NCBI GenBank assembly: GCA_030620095.1
Contig: JAUTXW010004695.1
Span: 248,001-312,000 of the forward strand
Source: Kuschelorhynchus macadamiae
Taxonomy: Eukaryota; Arthropoda; Insecta; Coleoptera; Curculionidae
Reading direction: 5' to 3'
DNA: 64,000 bases
A program made the position numbers and the translations under genes. The notes below the pieces were generated by a model. The model ran no database searches, was not told the origin of the DNA, and saw only the letters and a program-made list of their open reading frames with translations. This document shows, piece after piece, positions 32,895 to 43,887 of this stretch (position 1 is the first letter of the stretch; the number at the start of each line of letters is the position of its first letter).

Positions 32895-33375
32895 CTATAC
32901 ATTTATAACATGGCCAGTGGTATGCTGATGTTCAGCTGTAGCAGATTGAACAATTTGTTTCTTTTTAATACATCGTTCGTGTTCCACAAATCTCGGTGAA
33001 ATTGAGCGTCCTGTTTCTTCTACATACACTTCTCCACAGGAGCAAGGAATTTTATAAACTCCTTCTGTTTGGAAAGGTATAATATCTTTCGGGATCGCAA
33101 GCATTGAACGAATACATTTAGAAAGGGAATCGTTCCAGTAGACTCAATTTCCATTGTGAATTTAATATTGTGATCTTGATTAAGATGGTCAAGAAATATG
33201 AGCAGATTATCCTGTCCATGGGGCCAAACAACAAAAATATCATCTACATATCTGAGCCAATGTTTTGGTTTTATTGGGGCGGAGGTTAGAGCAATATCCT
33301 CAAAGACTTCTATAAAGATATTCACTGTCACAGGTGATACAGGAGATCTTCTAGCTGCTCCTGAAATTTGTTAAC
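32895..33375 (-). pseudogene. PLE copy 4: reverse transcriptase fragment and GIY-YIG nuclease
   Basis: The frame begins with RRSPVSPVTVNIFIEVFE, equivalent to the usual MGSPLSP motif, continues with KHWLRYVDDIFVVWPHG (YVDD intact), HNIKFTMEIE and IPFLNVF, shifts frame near 33100, then gives EGVYKIPCSCGEVYVEETG (GIY-YIG core, second motif YVE where YVG is usual), RFVEHERC and AEHQHTTGHVI. Truncated at the N-terminus. Confidence 0.85.
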
Positions 33376-33474
33376 AAAAAATTCCGTGAAAAAAGAAATA
33401 AGTAGATGTAAGACAAGCTTCCACTAGGTCTATTAAGTTCTTATCGATCTGATATAATGGAAATTAAATCGATG

Positions 33475-34960
33475 ATAGGAACATTTGTGTTTATAGACCG
33501 ATCTGCAAACTCTGTACGTTTGCAAAGGTATTTGAAAAGTTAGTCTATAAACATATTTTTTACCTAGTTAAAAACATAATCAATAGCCAGCAGCACGGAT
33601 TTTTTGCAAATAGATCGATTGACTCTAACCTTATTAGTTACTCGCAATTCATCTTAAATAGTTTGGATAACCGTCTTCAGGTCGATTCAATCTACACGGA
33701 CTTTAGCAAAGCATTCAATAAAATTAACCATGAAATTCTTATAAATAAATTGTCCGATATCGGTGTAGACAGCATAATCCTCAAATGGTTCAGATCTTAT
33801 TTAACCGATCGGGAGCACTCCGTTGTAGTTGCGGGATCCTCGTCTGATTCATTTATCTCGACATCTAGGGTACCCCAAGGGAGTCATCTGGGACCCTTAC
33901 GCTTTATTATTTATATAAACGATATCAGTAAATGCTTTAAATTTTCGAATTATTTATTTTATGCGGTTGACCTGAAGATTTATAAAGTAATACAAGATAG
34001 CGTCGATTGTCAGCAATTGCAGTCAGATCTCGCTAGGATTGAACAATATTGTTCTACAAGTAGTCTAAATTTAAACACTAAAAAATGTTTTACAATTAGT
34101 TTTAGCCGTAATCACCAAAAAGTGGATTTCAATTAGAGTTTGAATTCAAACCAGCTTCGTAGAGAGGGCCAAGCAAGAGACCTAGGCGTTATCTTCGATG
34201 ATAAGATGCTTTTTGATAAACAAATTGACAATATTGTTAATAATGCGTTTAGAATGTTGGGATACATAAACAGGCAATCGAAAGCGTTTCAAAATAATAG
34301 TACTTTACTGACCCTCTATCATGCTTATGTTTTTAGTCGACTGAATTTCGCATCCTCTGTTTGGAATCCCATGTATGATGTCTATATTCAAAAAATGTAG
34401 CGGGTACAGAACAAGTTTTTACAATCTTTGGCATTTAGCAACAACATGGCCACAGATTACAATTATTTACGTAAAGAATTTAAACTCTTAAGCCTGGCAG
34501 ATCGCAGGCTTATAAATGATATCGTTTTTCTGAAAAAAATTATTTGTTGCCAAGTCGATTCAACTGATCTTTTATCCCAAATTCCAACAGCAGTTCCTCA
34601 AAGAAATCTAAGAAACACTCGTTCGTTTGTACCTCCTATGGCTCACACTAATAGCTGTGCAAACTCTCCTATATTTAGAATGTTAAACTCTGCAAATGTT
34701 CACTGCGATAACATTGATTTGTTCTGTATGTCCTCCAAAAATATTAAAAAAACTTTAAAGGCCGATTTTCTAAATGGGTATTAAGACATAAGTTTTTTTT
34801 TTCCAGTATTGATTATATAGTACTATATGTTAAGTAATAGATTATATGTAGCTGTGTAGTTTTAGGTGTATGTTAACGATTAAATTAACATGTAAATAGT
34901 GGACACAATTTTGTGGGCTAGACCTGTATGTGTCCCAAAGAGAAATAAATAAATAAAATA
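33475..34960 (+). pseudogene. LINE pol fragment (CR1/Jockey/Daphne-like)
   Basis: The frame runs from about 33502 (YRPICKLCTFAKVFEKLVYK) through QQHGFFANRS, DFSKAFNKINH and VPQGSHLGPLRF. The active site reads FYAVDLKIY, where ADD is expected, so a catalytic Asp is Val. Stops follow at 34134 and 34398. Thumb motifs RDLGVIFDDKM and FSRLNFASSVWNP and a C-terminal segment end at about 34791 (FLNGY). The 3' tail is aaataaataaataaaa-like at 34942-34960. 5' truncated. The region 34961-35295 has nothing recognisable. Confidence 0.8.
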
Positions 34961-35295
34961 GTGATTCTACATCGGAAATGACCAAAATATCTTCGGGTTT
35001 CAACTAGATTGCCTTTTAAGATGTCTGGAACATAAACGATAAATTACAAAGAAGAAAATTGTTCAGTCTGCTGTTGTTGAACACCAGCATACCACTGTCC
35101 ATATTATAGTATAGTAAAAGAAGCCAAGGTTCTAGCATCGATTTTAGGATTTTATAAATAAAAAACTAGAGACTTTATTGAAGTTTTCAAACATACAAAA
35201 ATCTTCAAAAGAGTTACGTTCCATCAAACGTGGAAACCGATCTTAACACAGAGTCACGGTTCACTCACCGAGCTCATTCAGAGGTCAGATGTCGT

Positions 35296-35356
35296 GGAGT
35301 AAAGATCTTTGAAGAATTCTCATGCAATCGAAGGTGAAACGTCGGATAGTAATTTC
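35296..35356 (+). ncRNA. Hammerhead-like motif, family B (solo)
   Basis: The order is GGAGUAAAGAUC, UUGAAGA (first core C changed to U), a stem II that is only partly paired, GUGAAA, CGUC and GGAUAGUAAUUUC. It is followed at 35362-35400 by the inverted flank aatctcaagaaccatgattt, as in the other family B termini. Probably inactive. The region 35401-35959 shows only a stray tacagggtg terminus at 35894. Confidence 0.6.
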
Positions 35357-35959
35357 AATTTGAACCAGTCTAATCTCAAGAACCATGATTTTTCAAGAAA
35401 TACGATGTTTATAATCCAACGATACAACTGTATGTGATAATTTATATATTATTTCTGACTTCAGTTCTGAAAAAAACTTTTGGGAAAAGTGGAACCCTCA
35501 GCACTCTTATGAGAGTCCAGCAGTTGATGTGTTTAGTTCATTTTCATATCTTTTTGGCCAGCTTCTGTAATTAAAATCTGTTTTTAATATAATATACATT
35601 TTCAATAGTTAAAATTTAGCTTTACTGTTGATACAGTCTAGCAGAATTTTAGCTGATGGCAGTGCCATAATATGGAAACTTAAACAATTATTTCATGAAA
35701 ATGAACCATTGTATGCAGACTTCCTAACTCTTGCCATAATGTTCGGTCTCATAATTTTGCTATTGTGCGCGTGAACCAGCATGCATTAAGTAAATTGCAG
35801 TGGTAGCGATACAGTATAAAGCACATAATATTCTGGTGTAATCGAAATTTGTCCAATGAGTTTAGGAATATTTCGCATATCAGACTATTTTACAGGGTGA
35901 TTAAGCATAATGTCCACCCCTATGATATATTTAAATGTAACTCGATAAGCAAAACGTAA

Positions 35960-36598
35960 TCCAATAAATTTTGAATATAGTATTGAAGGTCAGCCAGTAA
36001 GAAGTGTGGACAAAATTAAAGACCTGGGTGTCATGTTGGATGCTTCCTTAAGTTTCGTTCCAAACATATCAGACATAACGCACGTTCCCTTAGAATGCCT
36101 GGCTTTGTCAAGAGCTGCATATCGGAATTGTCTGCTCTTTCTTCCGCCAGTTTGGTCTACTGTGCATTGGTTAGGCCGATTTCGGACTACGCTTCTTATG
36201 TGTGGAATCCCCGCTATGCATGTCATGCCGCAGCAGTTGAGCAAGTACAAAGATAATTTCTTCGTTGTGTAAACTTTAAAATTTTCGATAACAATGAAAT
36301 CGATTATGATCACCCAATATTTTCTTTAAATCTGAAAACGCTTTCAACAAGAAGAGATCACCGTGACTTAATAGCGTTCCACAAGATATTAAACTCATCT
36401 TGCTCTTGCCTTGCATTGCTTTCAAATATATCTCTACATGTTCCTGCTAGATCCACACGTTCATTTTACACATTTTATAAACCTTTTCAAGAAGAACAAA
36501 CAAGATCAATCGACTTTGCTAATAATACTCCATCTCTGAACCTATTCTCTTCTACCCTCTCTTCATTCAAGAGGGAACTATTTAAATATGTTCCGTAA
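35960..36598 (+). pseudogene. LINE fragment: RT thumb and C-terminus
   Basis: The frame begins EYSIEGQPVRSVDKIKDLG, with VMLDASLSF, shifts frame and continues RPISDYASYVWNPRY, NNEIDYDHP, SCLALLSNISLHVPARSTRS and ends FKRELFKYVP at a stop near 36598. This is the tail of a LINE of the same broad type as the one at 33.5 kb. Everything before the thumb is missing. Confidence 0.7.
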
Positions 36599-37499
36599 GT
36601 TGTCTGTTTATCTTTGATACTGTTTGTATATATTTGTTTTGTGTTTTTTGTATTGTATTGTGTTTTTTTTTTCAATTTAATTTAATTCATATCAATCACT
36701 TCATTTCTCTGTCACATTTGATTCCTCTGCAAAATTTCAAGTCAATTGAACTTGTGGTTCCTTTTGCACTGAATTTTTAAACATTTCAATATGCCGCCAT
36801 CTTGTTTTACCATCATGGCATGACACCAAAATTTAACAGTTTATCCTTACATTGTAACGTTACACTTTTACGGTAACTAATTATGATTTTGCTAATTATA
36901 TTTTGTCATTTACCAAGATGTCAGGAACTAAGTTTTTGGAAGTTATTTAGATTCTTTGACTATTTTCATTATTATAAGTACTTAATATTGTATGACTGAC
37001 AGCTTGGTATATTATATACATTTTATGTTTTATATTTACAGATGCTAAGGGTTTGGTTGTTGAAGCTTTCTTTAATGCCCACATATAAAAGGGCCATATT
37101 TTTCTAAGAATTTCATTATTAGATGTTCATTCACCTATAGTTTTTCTATTATCTTACCTTGACATAATTTTGATCAGAAACAAATCCGTTATAAAAAACC
37201 TAGTTGGGTATGAGCTGTTGTGATACAAACTAAACAAGATATTTCCAATATTTCCATTGTAGCCTGGTAACGCTACATAAATTAGAAACATTTGGTATAT
37301 ACCTCCGATTTCGTTTGTCGCCTTTTAAATCTCGTTCAGTTCATTAAATGATTTGTCCTTTTGATAAAATGTAGTTTAAGATGTTACCTATATTGTTAAA
37401 TGTCCTTGTTAAAAAGCCTTGTTTATTTTCGTTTTATAAATTGGGTTAAGTGACAACAAAGTTGTTGTTTTGTTTGTTAGTTTTTCCTGTTATATAACA
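36599..37499. other. AT-rich stretch without recognisable gene
   Basis: Nothing supported on either strand. Confidence 0.5.
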
Positions 37500-38090
37500 G
37501 GACTTTGGCTTTGCTGCAAGGCAATTGCCAGATTGCTCTCCGTCCGGGCTCAGAGTCGTTAAATCGGCGACCCTCGAAGTTGACCCTGCACCTTAATCCA
37601 GTTTGGAGACGTTATCGGTAGGATCTCCGGATGGCGAGCTCTAACTGATTTCCTGTTCTTAGTTTTTCCTCTTTTAATTTCTGAAATGCATCTTGGCTTC
37701 CACTAGGTGCCCCTTGAGAGTACTACTGATATCACGAGATGACCCTTTCTTTCAAGCTATCCCCTTACCCCTCCCACTCCCGCCACGTAGCGTCCGTTAC
37801 GCTAATATTCTATGTAGAACTGCGGCAGACGAACGGGATAGAATGCAGGAACAACTTTCACACGTTCACAGTGTATGCTCCCTTTCTGGCGGGGTCGTTA
37901 GTTTCCACACTGAGCGGTTGAGTCTCCCGTTTCCCCCCGAAATAAAGCAGCAAAACCGAACACGTGGCACCACTTATGTTATCAACACAGACGTCTGCAT
38001 TCGACGAGACGAACCGGAAGACTGACAACAAAGTTTGACGTTTTACTGTGTGCGGCGACGCTAAAATCCTTGCTTTGGCCTTTTCCATGA
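37500..38090. other. Island of higher GC content, function unknown
   Basis: Base composition is visibly richer in C and G than the surroundings, with CpG words such as cgtccggg, cggcgaccc and cgacgagacgaacc. Frames of 110 residues (37693-38025, plus) and 76 residues (37858-38088, minus) are open but match no family I know. It could be a promoter-associated island, an exon or a fragment of an unrecognised element. Confidence 0.35.
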
Positions 38091-40045
38091 ATGACTAAAA
38101 GCCATACGATTCCGTCCGACCACTTTACTTTCATTTTTATAAAAACCTAACATTTTAAAGACTTAATTATTTAGGACGAGGCTTACGTAAAGATTAGAGG
38201 AAAATATTAAAAAATAACAACATAAATTATTCAAAAATAAATACTTAAATTGAATGTATATTAAGATTTATTGTAATAAATAATGTATTCTGAGTTGCCT
38301 ATCTTTTTAAAAATCTTTTATTTTTGTCAAATAAATAAGGGGGAAAGAGACAAAATATAGGGACATTAAAATCAAGTTTTGCATGGAGCACTTTCAACAG
38401 TTTAGTTTTTTGGCCAAATTCCTACCTTTTTTTTAAACCTTTTTTTCTTACTAAACCTTAGCTGAAAATCGTCTTGGAACGAGTTCGAGCTATTTCGTTT
38501 TGACTGTGGCCGTAAAACTACCTTTAAAAAGGCTGGTCCTGTTTTATAGTTATTTTAAATTTTGTGTTAAACAATGGTCAAATAACAGCTAGGTAATTAT
38601 GATTTTAATTTATTTAGCAAGGTTCTTTCATTTAATTTTAATTTAAACAATAGGTTACAATGGATTTTTTCTCCTTTTTACAGCTCAGCGGCCACATAGC
38701 AAATAGCACATTTTAGTGCACATTGAACTTATTAGCACATAGCACATTGCTATTAAAACCTTGCATCTTAGGGCACGTTTGCTTTTTATAGTCTTTAAGG
38801 CATTTTGAACATTTTTGCACCCACATGATTGTGAGGTACTTTTCACGAGAAACAATTGGTTGAAGCAAATAACCCTAAAGGTTGGGGTTACCTTTGAAGT
38901 TGAAGCAGTAATTCTACATTAAGAAAGAGCCCCCTCTTTACCGAAGAGGTGTTGGAATTTTACCTCTAGCCCACCAACAACCAGTTGGTGAGATTTTTAA
39001 AAAAAAGCTTTATATTACAGTAGTACCTTTTATTGATCAATTTATCTTTTTCAAATTACCACACATGTTTCTATTCATAAACAATTTAAACTACATTCTC
39101 TCATAAACAGGTTTTTTTTAAATAAAGCAAATCATAATATTAAATAGTGTTTTACTGGTTGTTTCAGTACCTTTACGAACACACGGGTAAGGGGTGTATG
39201 AAGGCGGTGCAGTAAGTTCTGTTTTACGTGTGTTGTTATGTTTTAGTTATGATTATTTTTAACATTTTATTTAGCCGCCATTTTGGATTTTTACCAAAAT
39301 GTATCGGTTCTATCCCTATATTATCCTTGATTTTAGAGCCAATGTAATAAATTAGGTAAGTTGCTTTTGATCTATGCCGCGTATTGGCAGACTGACAGAT
39401 CAACAAACTGACAGACTTAAGATTGACTGACTCATGGAAATGTGAGAACGATTTTTTTGCAGACAATTTGATGATCGGGGTTTTTTCTTGAGGTAAAAAA
39501 TCACAATTTGGTATTAGTTTTTATGCAGCACCAAGAGGGCGCTGCGGACGCTATTATAATTTCACTTAACTTTTTTGACAGCGAACTTTTGGGACTTTTT
39601 AACTACACCTTATTCCTACATCTCCTCTAAGCAAAAAAAGTATAACTGCTCAACAACTCTAGAGGTGACCGTTTTCGAGAAATTTGCACATTTCTACATC
39701 GAAACAGATTACCAAGTCCTTTAGGCGCTAAGTGAATTCACCACTTATGTGCCTAGAAGACTCGGTAACGTGCTTCAATTTCGATTAAAAAATGCCTCTG
39801 TAGTGATATTACTTTAATTTTCGAAATATTAACAAATTAAAAAATATGCCGTAATTTTATTAATTTAAGAATTTATTTTATCATTTAAATTTTTATTTAA
39901 TAATTCCTACAATATTAAGTATCAGCTACAAATTAATGAAAAAATTACAAAAAATAATTGAAATGACCACCTCCGGTTCGAATACAACACCGTGTTCTTT
40001 TTTAAAGTTCATCCTGACTCTTCTACATCTCCTAATGTCTTGACG
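38091..40045. other. AT-rich stretch without recognisable gene
   Basis: No transposon body identified. Small inverted repeats occur near 38935-38990 (paired ccaac/gttgg words), and agcacat words repeat at 38697-38755. The part 39960-40045 may belong to the mariner relic that flanks the next LINE, but I cannot align it. Confidence 0.4.
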
Positions 40046-40605
40046 AATAGAATAGAATAGTTTATAAAAATATATATACTTTAAAAGGTATATATAAAAA
40101 AAGTATAAAATTAAAAATACATATTAACTTATAATACACATTAAAAAAACAAACACAAATAAAAAAAAAAAAATCATAGTTTTTTAGAAAAATAAATACA
40201 CATAACAGTTAGAATATAAAAACTAAACAATTCGCAGAAGAATATGGAATAAGAGAAACAAGATAAACTATTAGTATAAATACTATCATGTGTCAAGCAG
40301 TAACGAAACTCTCAAGACTGCAAATATTCTTATACCGAATGGAAAGCTTTATCAATAAGAAATTGTCTGAATTTCAAAATCTCTTTTGACAAATAATTTA
40401 AGGTTATTGTTTGTATAAATTAGACCCTCAAAAATATATAAACAGGGCAATATTAAAATTATAAAAAAAATATAGAGTTACAACTATCCATGGGCTTGAG
40501 ATTGAAAATCAGTCTTAAAATCCTTTTTTGTCCAATAAAGACTCTCTCCCATACTGCTCTACCTCCTTATGAAATAATATTATAATATGGTAAAACACTT
40601 ACTAA
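40046..40605 (-). pseudogene. LINE fragment: RT thumb remnant
   Basis: From about 40560 downward the minus strand reads GGRAVWERVFIGQKRILRLI, then NLKPMDSC, NYNILPCFYIFEGLIY and KLFVKRDFEIQ, the QKRALR and YIFE thumb motifs of CR1/Jockey-type LINEs. The 3' end has a tail of (CTATT)n, seen as aatagaatag at 40048-40062. 5' truncated and riddled with stops further down. Confidence 0.6.
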
Positions 40606-40864
40606 CTGTCAAATTGGCTTGGTACATATGGACCAAACAAATGGCCTCCGCGTTCCCCGACCTGACGCTACTAGACTTTTATTTTTGGGAATTTATCAAG
40701 AATGAAGTAGGATATAAAACCCGAAGTAAACTTTAGAAGAACTTTTATTAATTGCATTGGAACAGTTCCAAATATTCATATTTATAACGCCACTCGTTCA
40801 GTTGCAAGCCGAGTCCAAAAATTCATCGAGCAGAATGGATGAAAATTTAATCACCTTTTGTGAT
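40606..40864 (+). pseudogene. Mariner-like transposase C-terminal relic
   Basis: Plus strand: GTYGPNKWPPRS, a one-base loss, then DLTLLDFYFWEFIKNEV and VGYKT (third catalytic Asp region), frameshifts, and RSVASRVQKFIEQNG at the end. It is the same transposase type as the others in the window. Only the last third remains. From 40865 to 41783 nothing further is recognisable. Confidence 0.65.
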
Positions 40865-41796
40865 TAAACAACTATGCTAATCGTTAAGTATTCAAGATAA
40901 TTGTTAAGTTGTTATTATAATTTTTTGTTGTTTTTTGTAGATGTTTTAGTTTTTCAATGTATTAATATTCTTATCAACTGAGTTTTTAAGATACTTATTA
41001 TAAAATAAAAAAATAATGATTCAATACATTGCCAACTAAAAAAAAAATGTTTTTTTTGGTATTTTGGCTATTTAGGGCAAAGAAAAATATTATTCATTAT
41101 ATATTGTTACAATCGAAAGAAAAAATGCAATTTTAAGAAAATGCTACTTTTGATAATATCTCAAAAATTAAAACTTCTATATTTTTTAAGTACGCCGCTG
41201 GATTGTACGTAAAAAGTCATAAACTTTAAGTTTTTTTATCTCCATAGATAACCGAGTAATAAAAGATAATAAAAAAAGGAGATTTTAAGAATCATCCTGT
41301 ATTTTCTAAGACAATCTAGTTAGCGTAGATCTGATCACTCTATTAAACTAAACACTAAAGAAGAGAATGGGACACGTATCTTAGTTTTTTTGTATGTCTT
41401 ATCGTTCAGCCTATACCCTATAATATCAACGAAAAAAAAAATCAACTTTATATCTGAACTTTTCGCCTTATTTTTGTATAAGGAATCTCCCATCAAGCGA
41501 TAGTCCATGTCCTTTGAGACACCTTGTTTAGTGTACTTCACCGTTGCTCTAAGTAACTCTATTGATGTTTTCCCGATTCGTTGCCTCAAATTTGTTAGTC
41601 ACGAAATAGCAAATAGCTAACCAATAAAAAAAAGCCTCCAAGGTAAGATATGAGACTTGTTATGAAATAGCTGAAAATATTAGAAAAAATAAACAATTTG
41701 TAACATAACTTAAAAAAATCAAAAAGTCCTTTAAAAGTGGTAGACAATGTATGACTTTGCGCTATTCAATTTATAACGCCAAAAGATACTAACCTA

Positions 41797-43679
41797 GTAA
41801 TAGTAGTAGTTAGGAGGAGGTCTAGACACCTGACTGGTAGGCCTATAAGGCTCTTTCAGTCTACCCCAGCTCCTCCCCGAACCACCACCCGCCACCAGTT
41901 GTACATCCTTGAATCTACCTGTCCTTACTATGTAAGTCTGTATATCCTTCCATGCAAGATCCTTAACTTCGTCCCTATGCAAGACCGTAGTGCCGAAAAT
42001 ATCTCGTTGCAGTCTCGCTCGCGCTTCACATCTGCACAGGAAGTGAAGCGGAGTTTCCTCCTCTTCCTGACACTCCGTGCAGATGGAATCTTCCTCAATG
42101 CCTAACATAAAGAGGTGTCTCCTCAATCGACAGTGCCACGTTACTATTCCTCCGATGGAATTTAGAGCTTTCTTGTCTCGGGCTAGTAACCACTCTGTTC
42201 GGCCCTTATCGGGCTTCACAATGAAGTCTTTAGCTTGCCTCCCGACCCCGAACTGGCCCCATTCACGTTGAAGTTCATGTTGTGCCCATTCGTCGAGTGC
42301 TGTCCTTATCTGCTACCTAGTGATGCCTAAAGCTGGTTCTGGTCCTACATACGGGCTGGTGGCGCCGAGTCTAGCAAACTCATCTGCCCTCTCGTTGCCC
42401 TCAATCCCACAGTGTTCTGGCACCCAACCAGCTTCACTCTTTTATGTCGCGCCAACTGCTCTAGCTTGTCACCACATTCCTGAACCAAAACTGATCCGCC
42501 GTGGGTGAGTCGAGCGCCTTAAGTGCTACTTGACTGTCTGAGCATATGACAATCTCTCCCTCTGACCCCTCTATGACTCTCTTCATCGTTACTGCCATTA
42601 GAATGGCATATACCTCAGCCTAAAACACCGTTGAAAACTTCCCCAAAGGGAAGCTGGACCCGGTTTGTGTAGCCTCAATATAAACTCCAGCACCAGAGGA
42701 TTGCAACTGTGTCATACGTGAACCATCCGTATAGCAAACAATTGCCTCACTGGAGAACTCCAGCCTGTTTCTCTCCCAGTCCTCTCTTTCGGGGATTGAG
42801 ATACTATAACCCTTATGCCATCTTAGTCTGCCTGAGGGTCGTGCTACTCTGTAGGTAGATAAAGGGATCTTTTTTTCCACAATGTGGGAGATCCTTGCAT
42901 GACCCACAATCTCACCTTTAGTATACCAGGCTCCTGCGTCTCCCATTCGCAAGTGCGCTGCCATAGCCTCTTTCTTAATAAAAGTCGACAATGATGGCAG
43001 CCCTAGCAAGACATCCAATGCTGCTGACGGCGTCGTCCTCATGGCTCCAGTTATTGCTAGGCTAGCCAGTCTCTGGACTTTTTCAAAACTGGAACGAATG
43101 GTTTTCCTCTCCACCGAGGACCACCATACTATTGAGCCGTATGATATCCTGGGTCTTATGACTGCTTGGTACAGCCAGTGCATGACTCTAGGACTTAGCC
43201 CCCAGGTTGTGCCTACCGCTCTACGGAGCTGTCAGAAGGTCGCTATTGACTTCCTTATCTGCCTATCGACATGAGTCTTCCAGCTCAGCTTTGCATCTAC
43301 TGTGACCCCCAGGGATTTAACTTCTTTTGCCAAGGTCAGTTGGCAATCTTGGGGGTCGAAAATCTCCTAAATTCCTTTTCCCTGTAAAGACCATCATCTC
43401 AGTCTTCCGCAGATTAACTGTGAGACCTACCTCATTAACCATGCTTCCAATATATTACAGGCCATCTGCATTCTCTCGCAGATGATGCCCAAGTACTTGC
43501 CTGATATTATAATCAATCCATCATTCGCATAAGCTTGTGCATAGAAGCTGGCCTCCACGAGTCTGTTGAGTAGACCGTCCATGACTAGACACCATAGGTT
43601 CGGAGAGAGACAGCTGCCTTGAGGGCATCCGCCTCGCACCCCGATGTCTATCTGGTACCCGCCCTGACTCGCTTGGACG
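41797..43679 (-). mobile_element. Second LOA-like LINE copy, 5' truncated, with 13 bp target duplication
   Basis: The sequence agatactaaccta lies directly outside both ends (41784-41796 and 43680-43692), a target-site duplication. The 3' end is a short (TAC)n-like tail, seen on the plus strand as gtaatagtagtag. The 5' end is cut just upstream of the RT motif CPQG, almost the same point as in the other LOA-like copy at 4-6 kb. Confidence 0.8.
41797..43679 (-). pseudogene. LINE pol remnant: RT, RNase H, C-terminal Cys/His motif
   Basis: Read downward from 43679: RGGCPQGSCLSPNLWCLVMD, then AYANDGLIIISG, where YADD should be, so a catalytic Asp is Asn. After frameshifts the thumb appears at 42620-43183 (HWLYQAVIRPRISYGSIVWW, VQRLASLAITGAMRTTPSAA), leading into RNase H with VCYTDGSRM and a stop before the AEVYAI motif; CSDSQVALKALDS follows. 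The C-terminal frame 41794-42219 ends with CTECQEEEETPLHFLCRCEA and a tail of Tyr codons from the 3' repeat. It is inactive. Confidence 0.8.
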
Positions 43680-43830
43680 AGATACTAACCTAACCCAACC
43701 CAATTTGATCCCTTGCAAGATGTATTTTTCGTTGTACATTATAAGTTCAAAATATGCTAATTTTCTTTAAAAACAAACATAGAAAAAGACTCCAAGTCTC
43801 GGTCTCATTAAATTATAATTTTAATTCACA

Positions 43831-43887
43831 ACAAACATGACACGTGTTTCGCCCTTTCGAGCATCATCAGACCTAATTTTCTTTGTT
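43831..43887 (-). ncRNA. Type I hammerhead ribozyme candidate, complete core
   Basis: Minus strand, in order: ACAAA (43882-43886), internal loop, U, CUGAUGA (43870-43864), stem II GCUC/GGGC capped by a GAAA tetraloop (43862-43851), GAAA (43850-43847), stem III ACACGUGU, then C17 at 43839 and a 3' strand that includes UUUGU (43835-43831) pairing with ACAAA. Every core base fits the hammerhead consensus. Stem III is fully self-complementary with almost no loop, as in ribozymes thought to work as dimers. No adjacent PLE coding sequence was found. Confidence 0.75.

Larger units (their letters stand above)
32560..33375 (-). mobile_element. Penelope-like element copy 4 with family B terminus
   Basis: From 33375 downward: RT end, GIY-YIG nuclease, about 190 bases of 3' untranslated sequence, then a terminal region with a hammerhead motif at 32634-32697 and accgtgtcaaa flank. 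It is 5' truncated next to a LINE fragment. This copy ties the family B ribozymes to a PLE. Confidence 0.75.
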
